From positions 1,488,001-1,552,000 of the forward strand of contig CBDEGR010000002.1 of NCBI GenBank assembly GCA_965237895.1: a stretch of 64,000 bases of DNA, written 5' to 3'. Below are positions 8,832 through 17,028 of this stretch, piece by piece. Source of the stretch: CBDEGR01 sp965237895. GTDB lineage: Bacteria > Acidobacteriota > Terriglobia > UBA7540 > JAPUME01. Numbering within the stretch: the stretch's first letter is position 1; every line of letters starts with the position of its first letter. A program made the translations under genes and the position numbers. The notes below the pieces were generated by a model. It did not search any database. It was not told the DNA's origin and saw nothing but the letters and a program-made list of their open reading frames with translations.

Positions 8832-8968
8832 TGCTGATCCCTCGCCCTGGAAACAGAAATAATTTTAATTTTACCTTTCGCCGTTTGGAACCTTCAATGT
8901 TTCCACCGCGTTTCCACCCAAGTGAAGGGAGCACGGAATGGAAAGGGGAAATTCCCATAGGAAAGGGT

Positions 8969-9274
8969 TTAGTCTTCCGTGCAGATGCGAAGGGATTTCA
9001 GGAAGGCAGCATCCTGGTTTGTGAGCCGTCCTTGAAAAGCCTTTTCGGGGTCGGTGGTGATCTTTTCCCGGTGGACGATGCTGGTGGTCTCGCCCCGCTT
9101 GTGGAATCCGACGGTGAGTTCGAGAACCAGGATAAGGTCGTAGCCGGCATCACGAATCTGGGCCAGGACCTCGGCGACCTGGTCGGATTCGGAGAGCGAA
9201 TCGTTGATGACCACACCCAGTTGGCGGATGAGGCGTTTGAATTTCGGGTCTTGAGACAAACCCAATCCTTTCAA
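8969..9274 (-). CDS. Small protein of unknown function
   Basis: A predicted soluble protein of 101 residues, MKGLGLSQDP to SLRICTED. It has a plausible helix-rich N-terminal half (FKRLIRQLGVVINDSLSES) and a strand-like middle (GYDLILVLELTVGF). I recognise no family. It is preferred over the longer plus-strand frame covering 8831-9406 because the minus frame has balanced composition and starts with ATG. It lies between fmdB and the short-chain dehydrogenase on the same strand. The segment DQVAEVLAQIRDAGYDL hints at a small alpha/beta unit. Confidence is in its being a gene, not in any role. Confidence 0.5.
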   Translation of the reverse strand: MKGLGLSQDPKFKRLIRQLGVVINDSLSESDQVAEVLAQIRDAGYDLILVLELTVGFHKRGETTSIVHREKITTDPEKAFQGRLTNQDAAFLKSLRICTED

Positions 9275-9499
9275 TCTTCTGCAGCCGCCTTCAGGGGGGT
9301 GACCGGCAACGTCCCAACGGTTCCCAACGACCCGCGCCTATTTTATCGCTCCCTTGGTGGGGTGTCAAGGAGCGGCCGAAGGGCTGTTCTTCAACTCCAC
9401 CATTGATGTAAATGCCAAGCTATGTTAGGAATAGGCGCGCCTTTGTGCCCGGTGAGGGGGTGGTTCTGAAAAGAAGAACGTGGGGCGGGCTGTGATTCG

Positions 9500-10345
9500 T
9501 CAACTCATCTCCGGCGGGGGCGCGCCGACCGGGACCTGCTCCAGGTCCATGATTGTTCCCGTCACCAGCGCGCTCTCTTCACAAGCAAAATAGAGCGCGG
9601 CAAAGGCCACATCTTTGGGCGTGAGCAGCCGCCCGAAAGGCCGGGTCTTCAAGGCGTCCTCCAGCCACTCCTCTCCTCGTCCTTCTTCCACCGACTGTAC
9701 GTGAACTTCGCCTTCCGTCAGCGTCCAGCCGACGTTGAGTTGGTTGACCCGAATGTGGTCTTGGGCCAGATGCGTGGCCAGGTTCCTGGTAAAGGTCATC
9801 AGCCCGCCCTTGGAGGCCGAATAGGCCAGCAGCTTTGTCTGTCCGACGTAGGCGTTGACCGACCCGATGTTTAGTATCGACCCGTTGTTTACGATGGATC
9901 CTTTACCGGTATCCGGGCCGTCTCCGTTTTTCCGCATTACTTTCACGGCCTCTTGGCAGCAGAGGAAGACGGCGCGCAGGTTCACCTCGAAGATCTTGTC
10001 CCACAATTCAAGACTCGTGTTGTCGATGTTGCCGCGATGAACCAAGGCGGCGTTGTTGACCAGAACGTCGAGCCGGCCGAAATGCTCTTCGGCCTTTCGA
10101 ATCAGGTTGCGGCAGTCGTTCTCTTGGCGCATATCGCCGAGTACAAGAACGGCCTCGCCCCCGGTTTCCCGAATTGCGGCGGCGACGGCCTCGCCGCGCT
10201 CGCGGTTTCTGCCGTGCACCACGACCCGCGCGCCGTGGGAGGCGAACATCCGGGCAATTCCGGCGCCGATGCCCTGTGTGGAGCCGGTGACGACGGCTAC
10301 CTTGCCTTTGAGTTTTTGCGGGAGCTGATGGGAGGTATCCGCCAT
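9500..10345 (-). CDS. Short-chain dehydrogenase/reductase
   Basis: A classical SDR of 281 residues. The NAD(P)-binding motif is TGSTQGIG (about residues 20-27), followed by the structural NNAA. The catalytic triad is provided by Ser in the INIGSVN region and Tyr/Lys in YSASKGG. The arginine-rich stretch after strand beta-2 (VHGRNRERG) suggests NADP(H) preference, an inference from family patterns. The substrate cannot be assigned. There is an insertion after the NNAA region (KNGDGPDTGKGS) compared with compact FabG-like members. The stop lies just upstream of the annotated stop of the unknown membrane protein's reading frame on the same strand, so the order is membrane-protein gene then SDR gene, with about 8 bases between them. 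Confidence 0.88.
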   Translation of the reverse strand: MADTSHQLPQKLKGKVAVVTGSTQGIGAGIARMFASHGARVVVHGRNRERGEAVAAAIRETGGEAVLVLGDMRQENDCRNLIRKAEEHFGRLDVLVNNAALVHRGNIDNTSLELWDKIFEVNLRAVFLCCQEAVKVMRKNGDGPDTGKGSIVNNGSILNIGSVNAYVGQTKLLAYSASKGGLMTFTRNLATHLAQDHIRVNQLNVGWTLTEGEVHVQSVEEGRGEEWLEDALKTRPFGRLLTPKDVAFAALYFACEESALVTGTIMDLEQVPVGAPPPEMS

Positions 10346-10353
10346 TTTCAGAC

Positions 10354-11367
10354 TCAGAGTTTAAGGGGAGAAATGGAGCAAGATGCCTGCTCAGTTGTCG
10401 GTGTGCCTTTGATCCAGCCCCGGCCGGTCGCAGATGTGCGCCGTCGGAACTGCTTCCTTACCGTGCGGAGAAATTCGTACATCACAAAGCATTCGATGGC
10501 AAAGGGACCGAAACCGAGGTAGCCGAGCGCCGGCATTTCGAAGATCTTGAAGTCCTGCCCAATGGGGAAGATGTAGTGCCATTTGGCGCCGGCCCAATTG
10601 TTCCAGAATTCCCACAGCAGGCCGCAGATGGTGCCGCCCAGCAGATACCCCCAGAACTCGCCGGTCTTCCCGACTGCCAACTGCCCCAGGAAGGACCGCT
10701 GTCCGGCCCAATGATTGATGGGGTCCAGGAGGAGGATGAATCCGATCCAGACGGAGCCGAAAAGATACCTTCCGGCGGAAGCAGGGACCAGAACGGGGAT
10801 GATCACCATCATCAGGCCCAAGACGACGAGCCGGATTTGGTTTTTGGGCGAGATCTTCAATTCCTTGCGGCTCGTTTCCGATACCCAGCCGAGGGCGCGT
10901 ACCAAGTCCGCCGATAAGAAGATGGCCGGCCAGATGGTGGCAAAGGCCCAGGCGTAGCCGATGGCTTGAATTTCCGGTTCCGGGGGCAGCCCCAGATAGA
11001 CCCAATTCCCCAGCCTCAGATTGTAGGCTTCAAAGACAAGCCACAAGGGGATGGACCAGAACGCCAGGGCCAAGAAGCCCTTCAAGTCCCGCGTCATGCG
11101 GGAGGAGCCGGTCAGTGCTTCCACCATTCCGTCGACCAGGAACAGATAGCCGGTCCACGCGGTGGCGGTAAAGAAAGTCGCAATCGGTTCGACTTCCGCC
11201 CACAGCATCACTTCGGCGCCCAGGATGATTCCCAGGCCCACCCAGCCGCGTACCGGAAGCGCCTTTTTGCGGGGAGCGTGGAGGTACATGACGAGGGTAA
11301 GAATCACGAAGCCGAAGAAGAGCGCAATCCCAAGAATAAACAGAGCTTGTTGAATCAGGTTTGTCAT
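10354..11367 (-). CDS. Polytopic membrane protein of unknown function
   Basis: A 337-residue integral membrane protein starting at the ATG at 11365-11367 (MTNLIQQALFILGIALFFG). The frame is open further upstream to 11832, but that part overlaps mlaE on the other strand and is not hydrophobic. I count roughly eight hydrophobic segments. A conserved-looking Trp-rich C-terminal region reads EFWNNWAGAKWHY and then FEMPALGYLGFGPFAIE, which has the aromatic, polar-in-membrane character of an enzyme or lipid-interacting site. I do not recognise the family with certainty. It precedes the SDR on the same strand by 8 bases, so a shared lipid or terpenoid substrate is possible but unproven. Confidence 0.7.
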   Translation of the reverse strand: MTNLIQQALFILGIALFFGFVILTLVMYLHAPRKKALPVRGWVGLGIILGAEVMLWAEVEPIATFFTATAWTGYLFLVDGMVEALTGSSRMTRDLKGFLALAFWSIPLWLVFEAYNLRLGNWVYLGLPPEPEIQAIGYAWAFATIWPAIFLSADLVRALGWVSETSRKELKISPKNQIRLVVLGLMMVIIPVLVPASAGRYLFGSVWIGFILLLDPINHWAGQRSFLGQLAVGKTGEFWGYLLGGTICGLLWEFWNNWAGAKWHYIFPIGQDFKIFEMPALGYLGFGPFAIECFVMYEFLRTVRKQFRRRTSATGRGWIKGTPTTEQASCSISPLKL

Positions 11368-11497
11368 AAGCCAAAAAAAGTCTTGAACGGATTTCCCGGG
11401 AAGAACTGTCGCCTGAAGGACAACACAGCATAGCCTGAAGGGTCCGGAAATGCAATTCCCTACTGAGGGGTTTTTGGGCGGCGGAGGAGGGTTCGGC

Positions 11498-11526
11498 TTG
11501 ACTAAATAGGGAGAGGCGAATAGAGT
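11498..11526 (+). promoter_or_regulatory. Predicted sigma70-type promoter before mlaE
   Basis: TTGACT at 11498-11503, a 17-base spacer, and TAGAGT at 11521-11526, located 49 bases before the mlaE ATG and pointing into the operon. The -10 is weak. Confidence 0.45.
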
Positions 11527-11574
11527 CCAAAAAGGGAAAAACGAGAACTCCCGTATATAAGGTGAAGTCGGAAG

Positions 11575-12354
11575 ATGCCGGCCGGACTGCTGAATCATTA
11601 CGCGAAACAGAAAGTGTTTGCGTTTCAGGAGGCCATCTATCTTCTGGCGAGCTCGGCCCGGAATCTTTTCAGCCGTCCCCGCTACGGCGCCGATATTCTG
11701 CTGCAAATGGACATGATCGGCGTCGGCTCGCTGCCGATTGTTCTGCTGACAGGCTTCTTTACGGGGGCGGTGCTGGCGCTCCAGACTCATAAAACTCTCA
11801 GTACGTTCGGTGAGGTCAGTATTATCGGCCAAGTCGTGGCGCTTTCACTGGTCCGCGAATTGGGGCCGGTGCTGACGGCGCTGATGGTGGCGGGAAGGAA
11901 CGCTTCGGGGATGGCTTCCGAGTTGGGTTCCATGCGCGTAAGCGAGCAGATCGATGCCATGCGCGCGCTCGGTACCGACCCGGTGCGGAAACTGGTGGGC
12001 CCGCGTCTCTATGCCACCGTCGTCTGCCTGCCCCTGCTGACGGTACTGGCGGATTTTTTCGGCTTGGCTGGCGGGTTCATGGTGAGCACCACGGTCGCCG
12101 GCATGGGCGCCGAACAGTATTGGATGTCCACCTATCAGGCGCTCTCCTACCAGGATGTGATTCAAGGATTGACGAAGCCGGTTATTTTCGGCGTGATCCT
12201 GTCGTTGGTAGGGTGTTACTTCGGCCTTACGACCGAAGGGGGAACGGAAGGGGTGGGACGCTCCACCACCAGCGCCGTGGTCTATGCTTCCGTGCTGATT
12301 TTGGTGGCCGATTTTTTTATCACGAAATTTCTTCTCAACTCGTTATATCCTTAG
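11575..12354 (+). CDS. mlaE: MlaE-family ABC permease (lipid transport)
   Basis: This is the inner-membrane permease of an Mla/MCE phospholipid transport system, which moves lipids between inner and outer membrane. The 259-residue length is normal for the family. The conserved MlaE core is clear: LQMDMIGVGSLPIVLLTGFFTGAVLALQ, then LVRELGPVLTALMVAGR, GSMRVSEQIDAMRALGTDP (the EQ-loop region that contacts the ATPase) and the C-terminal TTEGGTEGVGRSTT segment. About five or six membrane spans are visible. It leads the operon mlaE-mlaF-mlaD. MlaB (STAS) and MlaC (periplasmic carrier) genes are absent from the window, so this is a minimal version, as in many non-proteobacteria. Confidence 0.94.
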   Translation: MPAGLLNHYAKQKVFAFQEAIYLLASSARNLFSRPRYGADILLQMDMIGVGSLPIVLLTGFFTGAVLALQTHKTLSTFGEVSIIGQVVALSLVRELGPVLTALMVAGRNASGMASELGSMRVSEQIDAMRALGTDPVRKLVGPRLYATVVCLPLLTVLADFFGLAGGFMVSTTVAGMGAEQYWMSTYQALSYQDVIQGLTKPVIFGVILSLVGCYFGLTTEGGTEGVGRSTTSAVVYASVLILVADFFITKFLLNSLYP

Positions 12355-12356
12355 CT

Positions 12357-13199
12357 TTGTCAACGAATCTGCTTCCCAACCTGCCGGCCGATAACACGTG
12401 TCCCGCCGTATGCCTGGAGAACGTTTCTCTTGCCTATGGGGAGAAGACGGTCCTGCGCAACGTGACCTTTGAGGTTGACTATGGAGAAACGTGCGTGATC
12501 CTGGGCGCCACGGGGGCGGGGAAATCGCTCCTGCTGAAGCTGCTGGTGGGATTGATCAAGCCGGATTCGGGAAAAATTTTCGTCGAGGGCCGAGAGATTT
12601 CTCGTATGGATGAAAAAGAGCTTTATCCGGTCCGGCGGCGGATCGGAATGTTGTTTCAGGAAGGAGCGCTGTTCGATTCTCTCTCCGTGTTTGAGAATGT
12701 GGCGTACCGAATTTTGGAAGAGAAAAACGCGGCTCCCAAGGAGGCGGAGAACCGAGTCCGGGAGATTTTGAAGTTCGTGGAAATGGAAGAGGCGTCCGAT
12801 AAGTTTCCCGCCGAGCTCTCCGGCGGCATGCGGCGGCGCGTGGCGCTGGCGCGGGCGATGGCGGACAGCCCCTGCATCATGCTCTACGACTCGCCAACCG
12901 GCGGGCTGGACCCGGTGACGGCCTATATCATCGTCTCTCTCATCGTGAAGCTTCGGGATGTGAACCGGGTCTGTTCGCTGCTGGTGACGCACAACGTGCA
13001 GGACGCGCTGGTCATGGCCCGTTACGTTTACGATCGGTCGTGCGGCCGGCTGGTGCCCGTTCAAGCGAAGGACGGCGGGCGGGAGCCGCCGAACCGGGCG
13101 CGTTTTCTGGTGCTGCACGAGGGGTCGCTCTATTTTTGGGGATCGGAAAAGGAACTGGTGAAGAACCCTGATCCCTATCTGAGGCGCCTCTTGTCCTAA
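12357..13199 (+). CDS. mlaF: MlaF-type ABC ATPase (lipid transport)
   Basis: ATP-binding subunit paired with MlaE. Walker A is GATGAGKS, the Q-loop is in MLFQEGALFDSLSVFENV (a MlaF-type hallmark), the signature is LSGGMRRRVALARA, Walker B/D-loop is CIMLYDSPTGGLDP, and the switch histidine is in LLVTHN. No ATG lies in frame before the core; the likeliest start is TTG at 12357, two bases after the mlaE stop, giving 280 residues. The C-terminal part is longer than usual between the switch region and YFWGSEKELVKN, containing a basic, linker-like stretch (PVQAKDGGREPPNRA). Translation is probably coupled to mlaE. Confidence 0.92.
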   Translation: MSTNLLPNLPADNTCPAVCLENVSLAYGEKTVLRNVTFEVDYGETCVILGATGAGKSLLLKLLVGLIKPDSGKIFVEGREISRMDEKELYPVRRRIGMLFQEGALFDSLSVFENVAYRILEEKNAAPKEAENRVREILKFVEMEEASDKFPAELSGGMRRRVALARAMADSPCIMLYDSPTGGLDPVTAYIIVSLIVKLRDVNRVCSLLVTHNVQDALVMARYVYDRSCGRLVPVQAKDGGREPPNRARFLVLHEGSLYFWGSEKELVKNPDPYLRRLLS

Positions 13200-13339
13200 C
13201 AGCTCCGGCCTGCAGACGTTGTTCTGAAAACATTGTCCTGAAAACCCAGGCCTCAGGCCGCTGAAGTTTTATCCTTCATTAAATTCCATCCGCATGGGTA
13301 CAATACCCGTGGAAATCCTTTCAAGGGGGTGTTTCGATT

Positions 13340-14416
13340 ATGCCGAGCAGAGAAAAAATTCAATGGGCCCAATTGCGGGTCGGGGTCTTGCTTTTGGTCA
13401 GCTTGGTTGCCTTTGCGGTGGCCGTCATCTCCATCAGCGGGCAAGTGGGCCTGTTCAGCAAGAGATACGTGCTGAAGACCTACGTGGGTTCCGCCACGGG
13501 CCTGCACGTCGGCGCTCCGGTCAGCGTGGGGGGGATTCCGGTAGGGAATGTGAAGTCCATGGACCTTTCCCCTTACCCCGAGCCGGAACGGGCCGTGCAA
13601 TTGACGCTGAGTATTTCAGCGAAGTTCCAGGGGGAAATCCGTTCCGATTCCATCGCCCGTCTGGAACGGCAGGGATTGTTGGGAGAGCGTTCCGTGGACA
13701 TTTCCCGCGGTGGACCGCAAGGCGTGATTCTCCGTGACGGTGAGGAGCTTCCCGGCGATGAAGGTTCCGACGTCAAGCAGATCATGCAGAATACCAACAA
13801 CGTGTTGAGCAATCTGCGTGAGCTCAGTGCCACGATTCACGGGTTGACGCAACGGATCGAAATGGGCAAGGGGTCGCTGGGAAAGCTTCTGAAGGACCCG
13901 GAGTTCTATAACCACTTGCGGCGCATAGCCAATTCCGCCGAAACGATGGTTGCACGGCTTGAAAAAGGTGAAGGAACCGTCGGCCGCCTGATGGCTGATG
14001 AAGCTCTGTACGAGAAGATGACCTCCAGTATGGAGCGGCTGGACCGGGTCCTGGCGAAAGTCGAGAACGGCGACGGCACGCTGGCGAAGTTGATCAACGA
14101 CCCGGCCCTCTATGACAATCTGGAGCTTCTTACGTCCCAGACCCAGGCTTTTATGGCGCGCATCAATCAAGGGGAAGGGACGGTTGGAAAACTGATGACC
14201 GATCCTTCCCTCTACAATCGGATGGACCGCTCGTTCGAGGCGATGAACACCGTCATGGCAAGAATCGAACACGGCGAGGGGACGCTGGGGAGTCTCTCCA
14301 CCGATGATTCGCTCTTCCAGAACCTCAATTCCGCCACCGAAGAGATGAGGGCTTTCGCTCACGACTTCCGCAAGGACCCGAAGAAGTACCTGCGGATCAA
14401 ATTCGGCCTCTTCTGA
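13340..14416 (+). CDS. mlaD: MlaD/MCE-domain lipid-binding protein with five 34-residue repeats
   Basis: A 358-residue MCE protein, anchored by one N-terminal helix (about residues 12-33) and projecting into the periplasm. The MCE domain covers about 43-125, with the typical GLHVGAPVSVGGIPVGNV turn. The C-terminal half is five tandem units of exactly 34 residues (176-209, 210-243, 244-277, 278-311, 312-345), each opening with G-x-G-S/T-x-x-x-L then D-x-x-x-Y/F. Between the motifs lies an amphipathic helix, so the region probably forms a long coiled or helical tube segment in the hexamer. In E. coli MlaD the equivalent tail is short. An ATG at 13340 follows a GGGGG-containing ribosome site. 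Confidence 0.93.
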   Translation: MPSREKIQWAQLRVGVLLLVSLVAFAVAVISISGQVGLFSKRYVLKTYVGSATGLHVGAPVSVGGIPVGNVKSMDLSPYPEPERAVQLTLSISAKFQGEIRSDSIARLERQGLLGERSVDISRGGPQGVILRDGEELPGDEGSDVKQIMQNTNNVLSNLRELSATIHGLTQRIEMGKGSLGKLLKDPEFYNHLRRIANSAETMVARLEKGEGTVGRLMADEALYEKMTSSMERLDRVLAKVENGDGTLAKLINDPALYDNLELLTSQTQAFMARINQGEGTVGKLMTDPSLYNRMDRSFEAMNTVMARIEHGEGTLGSLSTDDSLFQNLNSATEEMRAFAHDFRKDPKKYLRIKFGLF

Positions 14417-14467
14417 TCGCGAGATTCCATCCGGCGGCTGGGGAACCTGCCGAAATCGTAGGGAGAT

Positions 14468-14496
14468 TTGGCATTTTGCCCGATCTGTTTTATATT
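14468..14496 (+). promoter_or_regulatory. Predicted promoter of the broken tRNA-Leu gene
   Basis: TTGGCA at 14468-14473, a 17-base spacer, TATATT at 14491-14496. It stands 42 bases before the tRNA-Leu 5' half and nothing else follows in this direction, so it is most likely the original tRNA promoter. Confidence 0.65.
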
Positions 14497-14538
14497 GCAG
14501 GTTCGGGCGTTTCCGATAGGATTTCCGACTTGCTCAGT

Positions 14539-14583
14539 GCTGGAGTGGCGGAACTGGCAGACGCACGAGGCTCAAAATCTCTG
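14539..14583 (+). pseudogene. 5' half of tRNA-Leu(CAA), truncated
   Basis: The 45 bases read as the 5' half of a type II leucine tRNA: 7-base acceptor strand GCTGGAG, TG, D-stem GCG/CGC around GAACTGGCAGA, then the anticodon arm with loop CTCAAAA (anticodon CAA) and the first bases of the 3' stem strand. From about 14584 the sequence no longer fits a variable arm, T-arm or the acceptor complement CTCCAGC, so the gene is cut at the anticodon stem. No other tRNA-Leu half was found in the window. Confidence 0.8.
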
Positions 14584-15026
14584 AATGCCATGTTGTGCGG
14601 ATTGGTAGCGAGTTGTATGTAGTTGCAAAACATCACTAGGTCCGGTGAGCACTACTCGCTTATACCCACCCATCTAAACCAGTGGTCGCTACAATATCTG
14701 CTACAGAAAAATGGGGGGGTAACCTTGATTCCTCTCGGGAGGCTTCTATTACGTTAATTGAACTCCGCCCCCCCAACCCTAACTATGGCTTGTTCTTGTA
14801 CGTTGTCCCTGGGTCATTCTGACGCGATTACGGATTATCTCAGGCAATGGTTCTGAAAAGTCCGCACACGGTTCCCGGCTCAATAAGAATTCTTCAGGCA
14901 CCCTTCCCGGATACCCCTTAAAATTATTCCGGGGTGTGTGAGTACGTGATTCTACATCTATTCCCCCCTTCTTATTCTCCTACTCCAACCTTCACACTCC
15001 GGGATTGTTTAAAGGGGGGGTGGGGG
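14584..15026. other. Gene-free junction sequence of an accessory region
   Basis: No credible ORF. This stretch is lower in GC than the flanks and studded with G or C homopolymers of seven or more (for example near 14711, 14768 and 15014). It looks like decayed mobile DNA lying between the tRNA-Leu break and the first IS end. I see no integrase gene. Confidence 0.5.
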
Positions 15027-15060
15027 TGACCTGACCGATATTTTGTACCAGCAGCAATGA
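15027..15060 (+). repeat. Solo IS3-type left terminus
   Basis: TGACCTGACCGATATTTTGTACCA closely matches the left end of the complete IS at 16995 (TGACCTG then CC, and TTGTACCA in the same place) but has no transposase attached. Its first ten bases, TGACCTGACC, are the exact inverse of the IS right end GGTCAGGTCA at 18245-18254. I read it as the remaining end of a second copy. Confidence 0.6.
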
Positions 15061-15138
15061 GAGTTTACCTCACAGCCCAGGGCTGTGAAACGGTTCTCCG
15101 CCATTAATGGCCGGGTCAAACCTTTTGGACAGTTCAAC

Positions 15139-16587
15139 CTACCCGGGCGGCCTTATGTAGTCCTCCGTATAGAGGCTGCCGGCGATGTAGGAATGCAAAG
15201 GTGGGTGAACGAGCAAATTCTGCTTGTACTTCCAATTGTCTTCAGGCTTGGTTTTGCCCACCCTCAGCACGTTGTATAGGGTGAAGATGGTGCCGTCATC
15301 GAGCTGCACCGAACTAGGATAGCCCACCAGACCCGGCAAGGTGTCATCGCGGATGACTTTCGCGTTGACTACCTCCCAACTCTTCCCCTCGTCCCGGCTC
15401 AGGACCCCTCCGTATCCCTCCGGATACCCGGTTTTGCGGTACACGCAAAGGATATTTCCGCTCTTCAACCGCAGCAGATTCGCCGGGCTTCCAGGTATGG
15501 GTGTCGGAACCGGTTGGCTCCAACTTTCCCCCCCGTCCTCCGAATAACTCTGATACAAGTGAGCTTCCCCGCCGCCTCGGATAAGCGCCAGGATCCGACC
15601 GCTCGGCAACAAAAGCAGGTCGGTTTCATTATAGGAACGTTTACCCGTAGGATCATGGGCGAGGAGGCTCATTTGCCACGTCTTACCTTTGTCGGTCGAG
15701 CGGAGGGCATACGTACTACCGGTTTGCCAGGTGTCCACCTTATGCTTGCCTCTTATTTTCCCGTAGATCGCTCCCAGAACCGTACCATCCGGCAAGGCGA
15801 TCCCTCTGCGAAACCAGGCTGCGTAGTGGACGAACTCTGGTAGCCCCTCGATGCGGCGCTCTTCCCAGGTACGCCCTCCATCATGGGATACCGTCACCAC
15901 CGGTTGGCGATTGTGGGTGGCCACAACACCAGGCGGTAGCCACGGCCCCTGTTGCTCGAACACCTGCATGCCTTCCTCCTTCAGTTTCTCGGCATGCGAG
16001 GCCGGCCACAAGTCCCAACCAAAGATACTATCTGGATACCAGAGATGGCCCAGCCCAACCTTCTCGAGCCTCTCCTTTTGAGCTTGGCTTGTAGGCACGT
16101 CCTCCACCACATTGATCAAAGTTCCGTCCGGCAAGCGGACCGGCCAGGCGTTACAACAGTGAGGACTTCGCTCCCGCCAGCGCGGATCGAGTCCCAGCTG
16201 TTCCAAGGGGATGGGCTCCCAAGATTTACCCCCGTCCTTCGAAGACAGGAAAACCCACTCGGCATGCGCGGAGTAGAAGTCATCGGTAATCGTATCTTCC
16301 CGCTGCGCCTGAAAACCGACGACAAGCTCATTGTTCTCCCGTTTAAGCACTGGAAGCCCATAGATCGTGCTTGTCCAGCCGGGTCGATCATAGATCGTCA
16401 CATCCAACTTCCAAGGTTTCCCTTTAAGCGCTTTGGGATCGAGCAGCGGTGCCGTTGGTGAAGAACTTCCCGGGGAGACACCTCCCCAGAGGGGAGTCGC
16501 AGCGACCGTTCCTGTGGCTGTCATCGCCGTAAGGAATCTCCGTCTGCCTATCCGCCCTACTTTGTACTGAAGATCTGTCCTTTTCAT
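15139..16587 (-). CDS. Tat-exported sialidase-like protein with five Asp-boxes
   Basis: A 482-residue protein of the BNR/sialidase superfamily. Five Asp-box (SxDxGxxW) repeats are visible: SKDGGKSW, SHDGGRTW, STDKGKTW, SEDGGESW and SRDEGKSW, the mark of a six-bladed propeller. The N terminus is a twin-arginine signal: GRRRFLTAM then an Ala/Thr-rich hydrophobic stretch, so the protein is probably exported folded through Tat. Such proteins hydrolyse terminal sialic acids or related sugars. The arginine triad typical of true sialidases is not identifiable by eye, so glycoside hydrolase activity is an inference. It is embedded between two IS ends and lies one IS away from the fucosidase, suggesting a glycan-scavenging cargo. 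Confidence 0.85.
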   Translation of the reverse strand: MKRTDLQYKVGRIGRRRFLTAMTATGTVAATPLWGGVSPGSSSPTAPLLDPKALKGKPWKLDVTIYDRPGWTSTIYGLPVLKRENNELVVGFQAQREDTITDDFYSAHAEWVFLSSKDGGKSWEPIPLEQLGLDPRWRERSPHCCNAWPVRLPDGTLINVVEDVPTSQAQKERLEKVGLGHLWYPDSIFGWDLWPASHAEKLKEEGMQVFEQQGPWLPPGVVATHNRQPVVTVSHDGGRTWEERRIEGLPEFVHYAAWFRRGIALPDGTVLGAIYGKIRGKHKVDTWQTGSTYALRSTDKGKTWQMSLLAHDPTGKRSYNETDLLLLPSGRILALIRGGGEAHLYQSYSEDGGESWSQPVPTPIPGSPANLLRLKSGNILCVYRKTGYPEGYGGVLSRDEGKSWEVVNAKVIRDDTLPGLVGYPSSVQLDDGTIFTLYNVLRVGKTKPEDNWKYKQNLLVHPPLHSYIAGSLYTEDYIRPPG

Positions 16588-16994
16588 GGGTTGTATACCT
16601 CCCAGAGACTTGACCGAGAAAATACTATTAAGCCGGAATTTCCGATTTCAACTTTACCTTTGCGCACAATCATATGCCAGTTGCCCCTCCTGCTACAAGC
16701 TTAATCACCATGCCCTCTTCTGGGTGGCATCGCGCCCCGGTGGTGGTGGGGTAGAAACAGGGGGTATAGTGCTCACCCCGTCAACACACACCCGACATAT
16801 CCCGCCCTCTTCTTCGCCTGTGGTTCAAACTTTTTGTGTTCGCCAAGCTGTGAAGCACAGGCACACGGCGGAGAGGCCTAGGCGGAAGCATGCTTTCGCG
16901 TGCGCGTGCCACAGGCAAAGGCGCGGAGCCGTCCGACTCTCAGGCTTGAGGTGGGAGGATTCAGGAAGCTAAGGCGAGCCTGGTGCGGGAAATT
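16588..16994. other. Gene-free upstream region of the sialidase gene
   Basis: About 400 bases between the sialidase start and the IS left end. No ORF of credible composition is present. It should contain the sialidase promoter, reading leftwards, but I cannot pick convincing boxes. A GC-rich imperfect palindrome lies near 16885-16910 (GGAAGCATGC / GCGTGCGCG). Confidence 0.4.
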
Positions 16995-17028
16995 TGACCT
17001 GCCCCCAGTGATTGTACCAACTCGTATG

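Noticed and set aside
8831..9406. A 191-codon plus-strand frame over fmdB upstream and the small unknown gene
   Set aside because: The minus-strand frame at 8969-9274 has better composition and an ATG in context; the plus frame is rich in Gly/Arg and lacks a domain.
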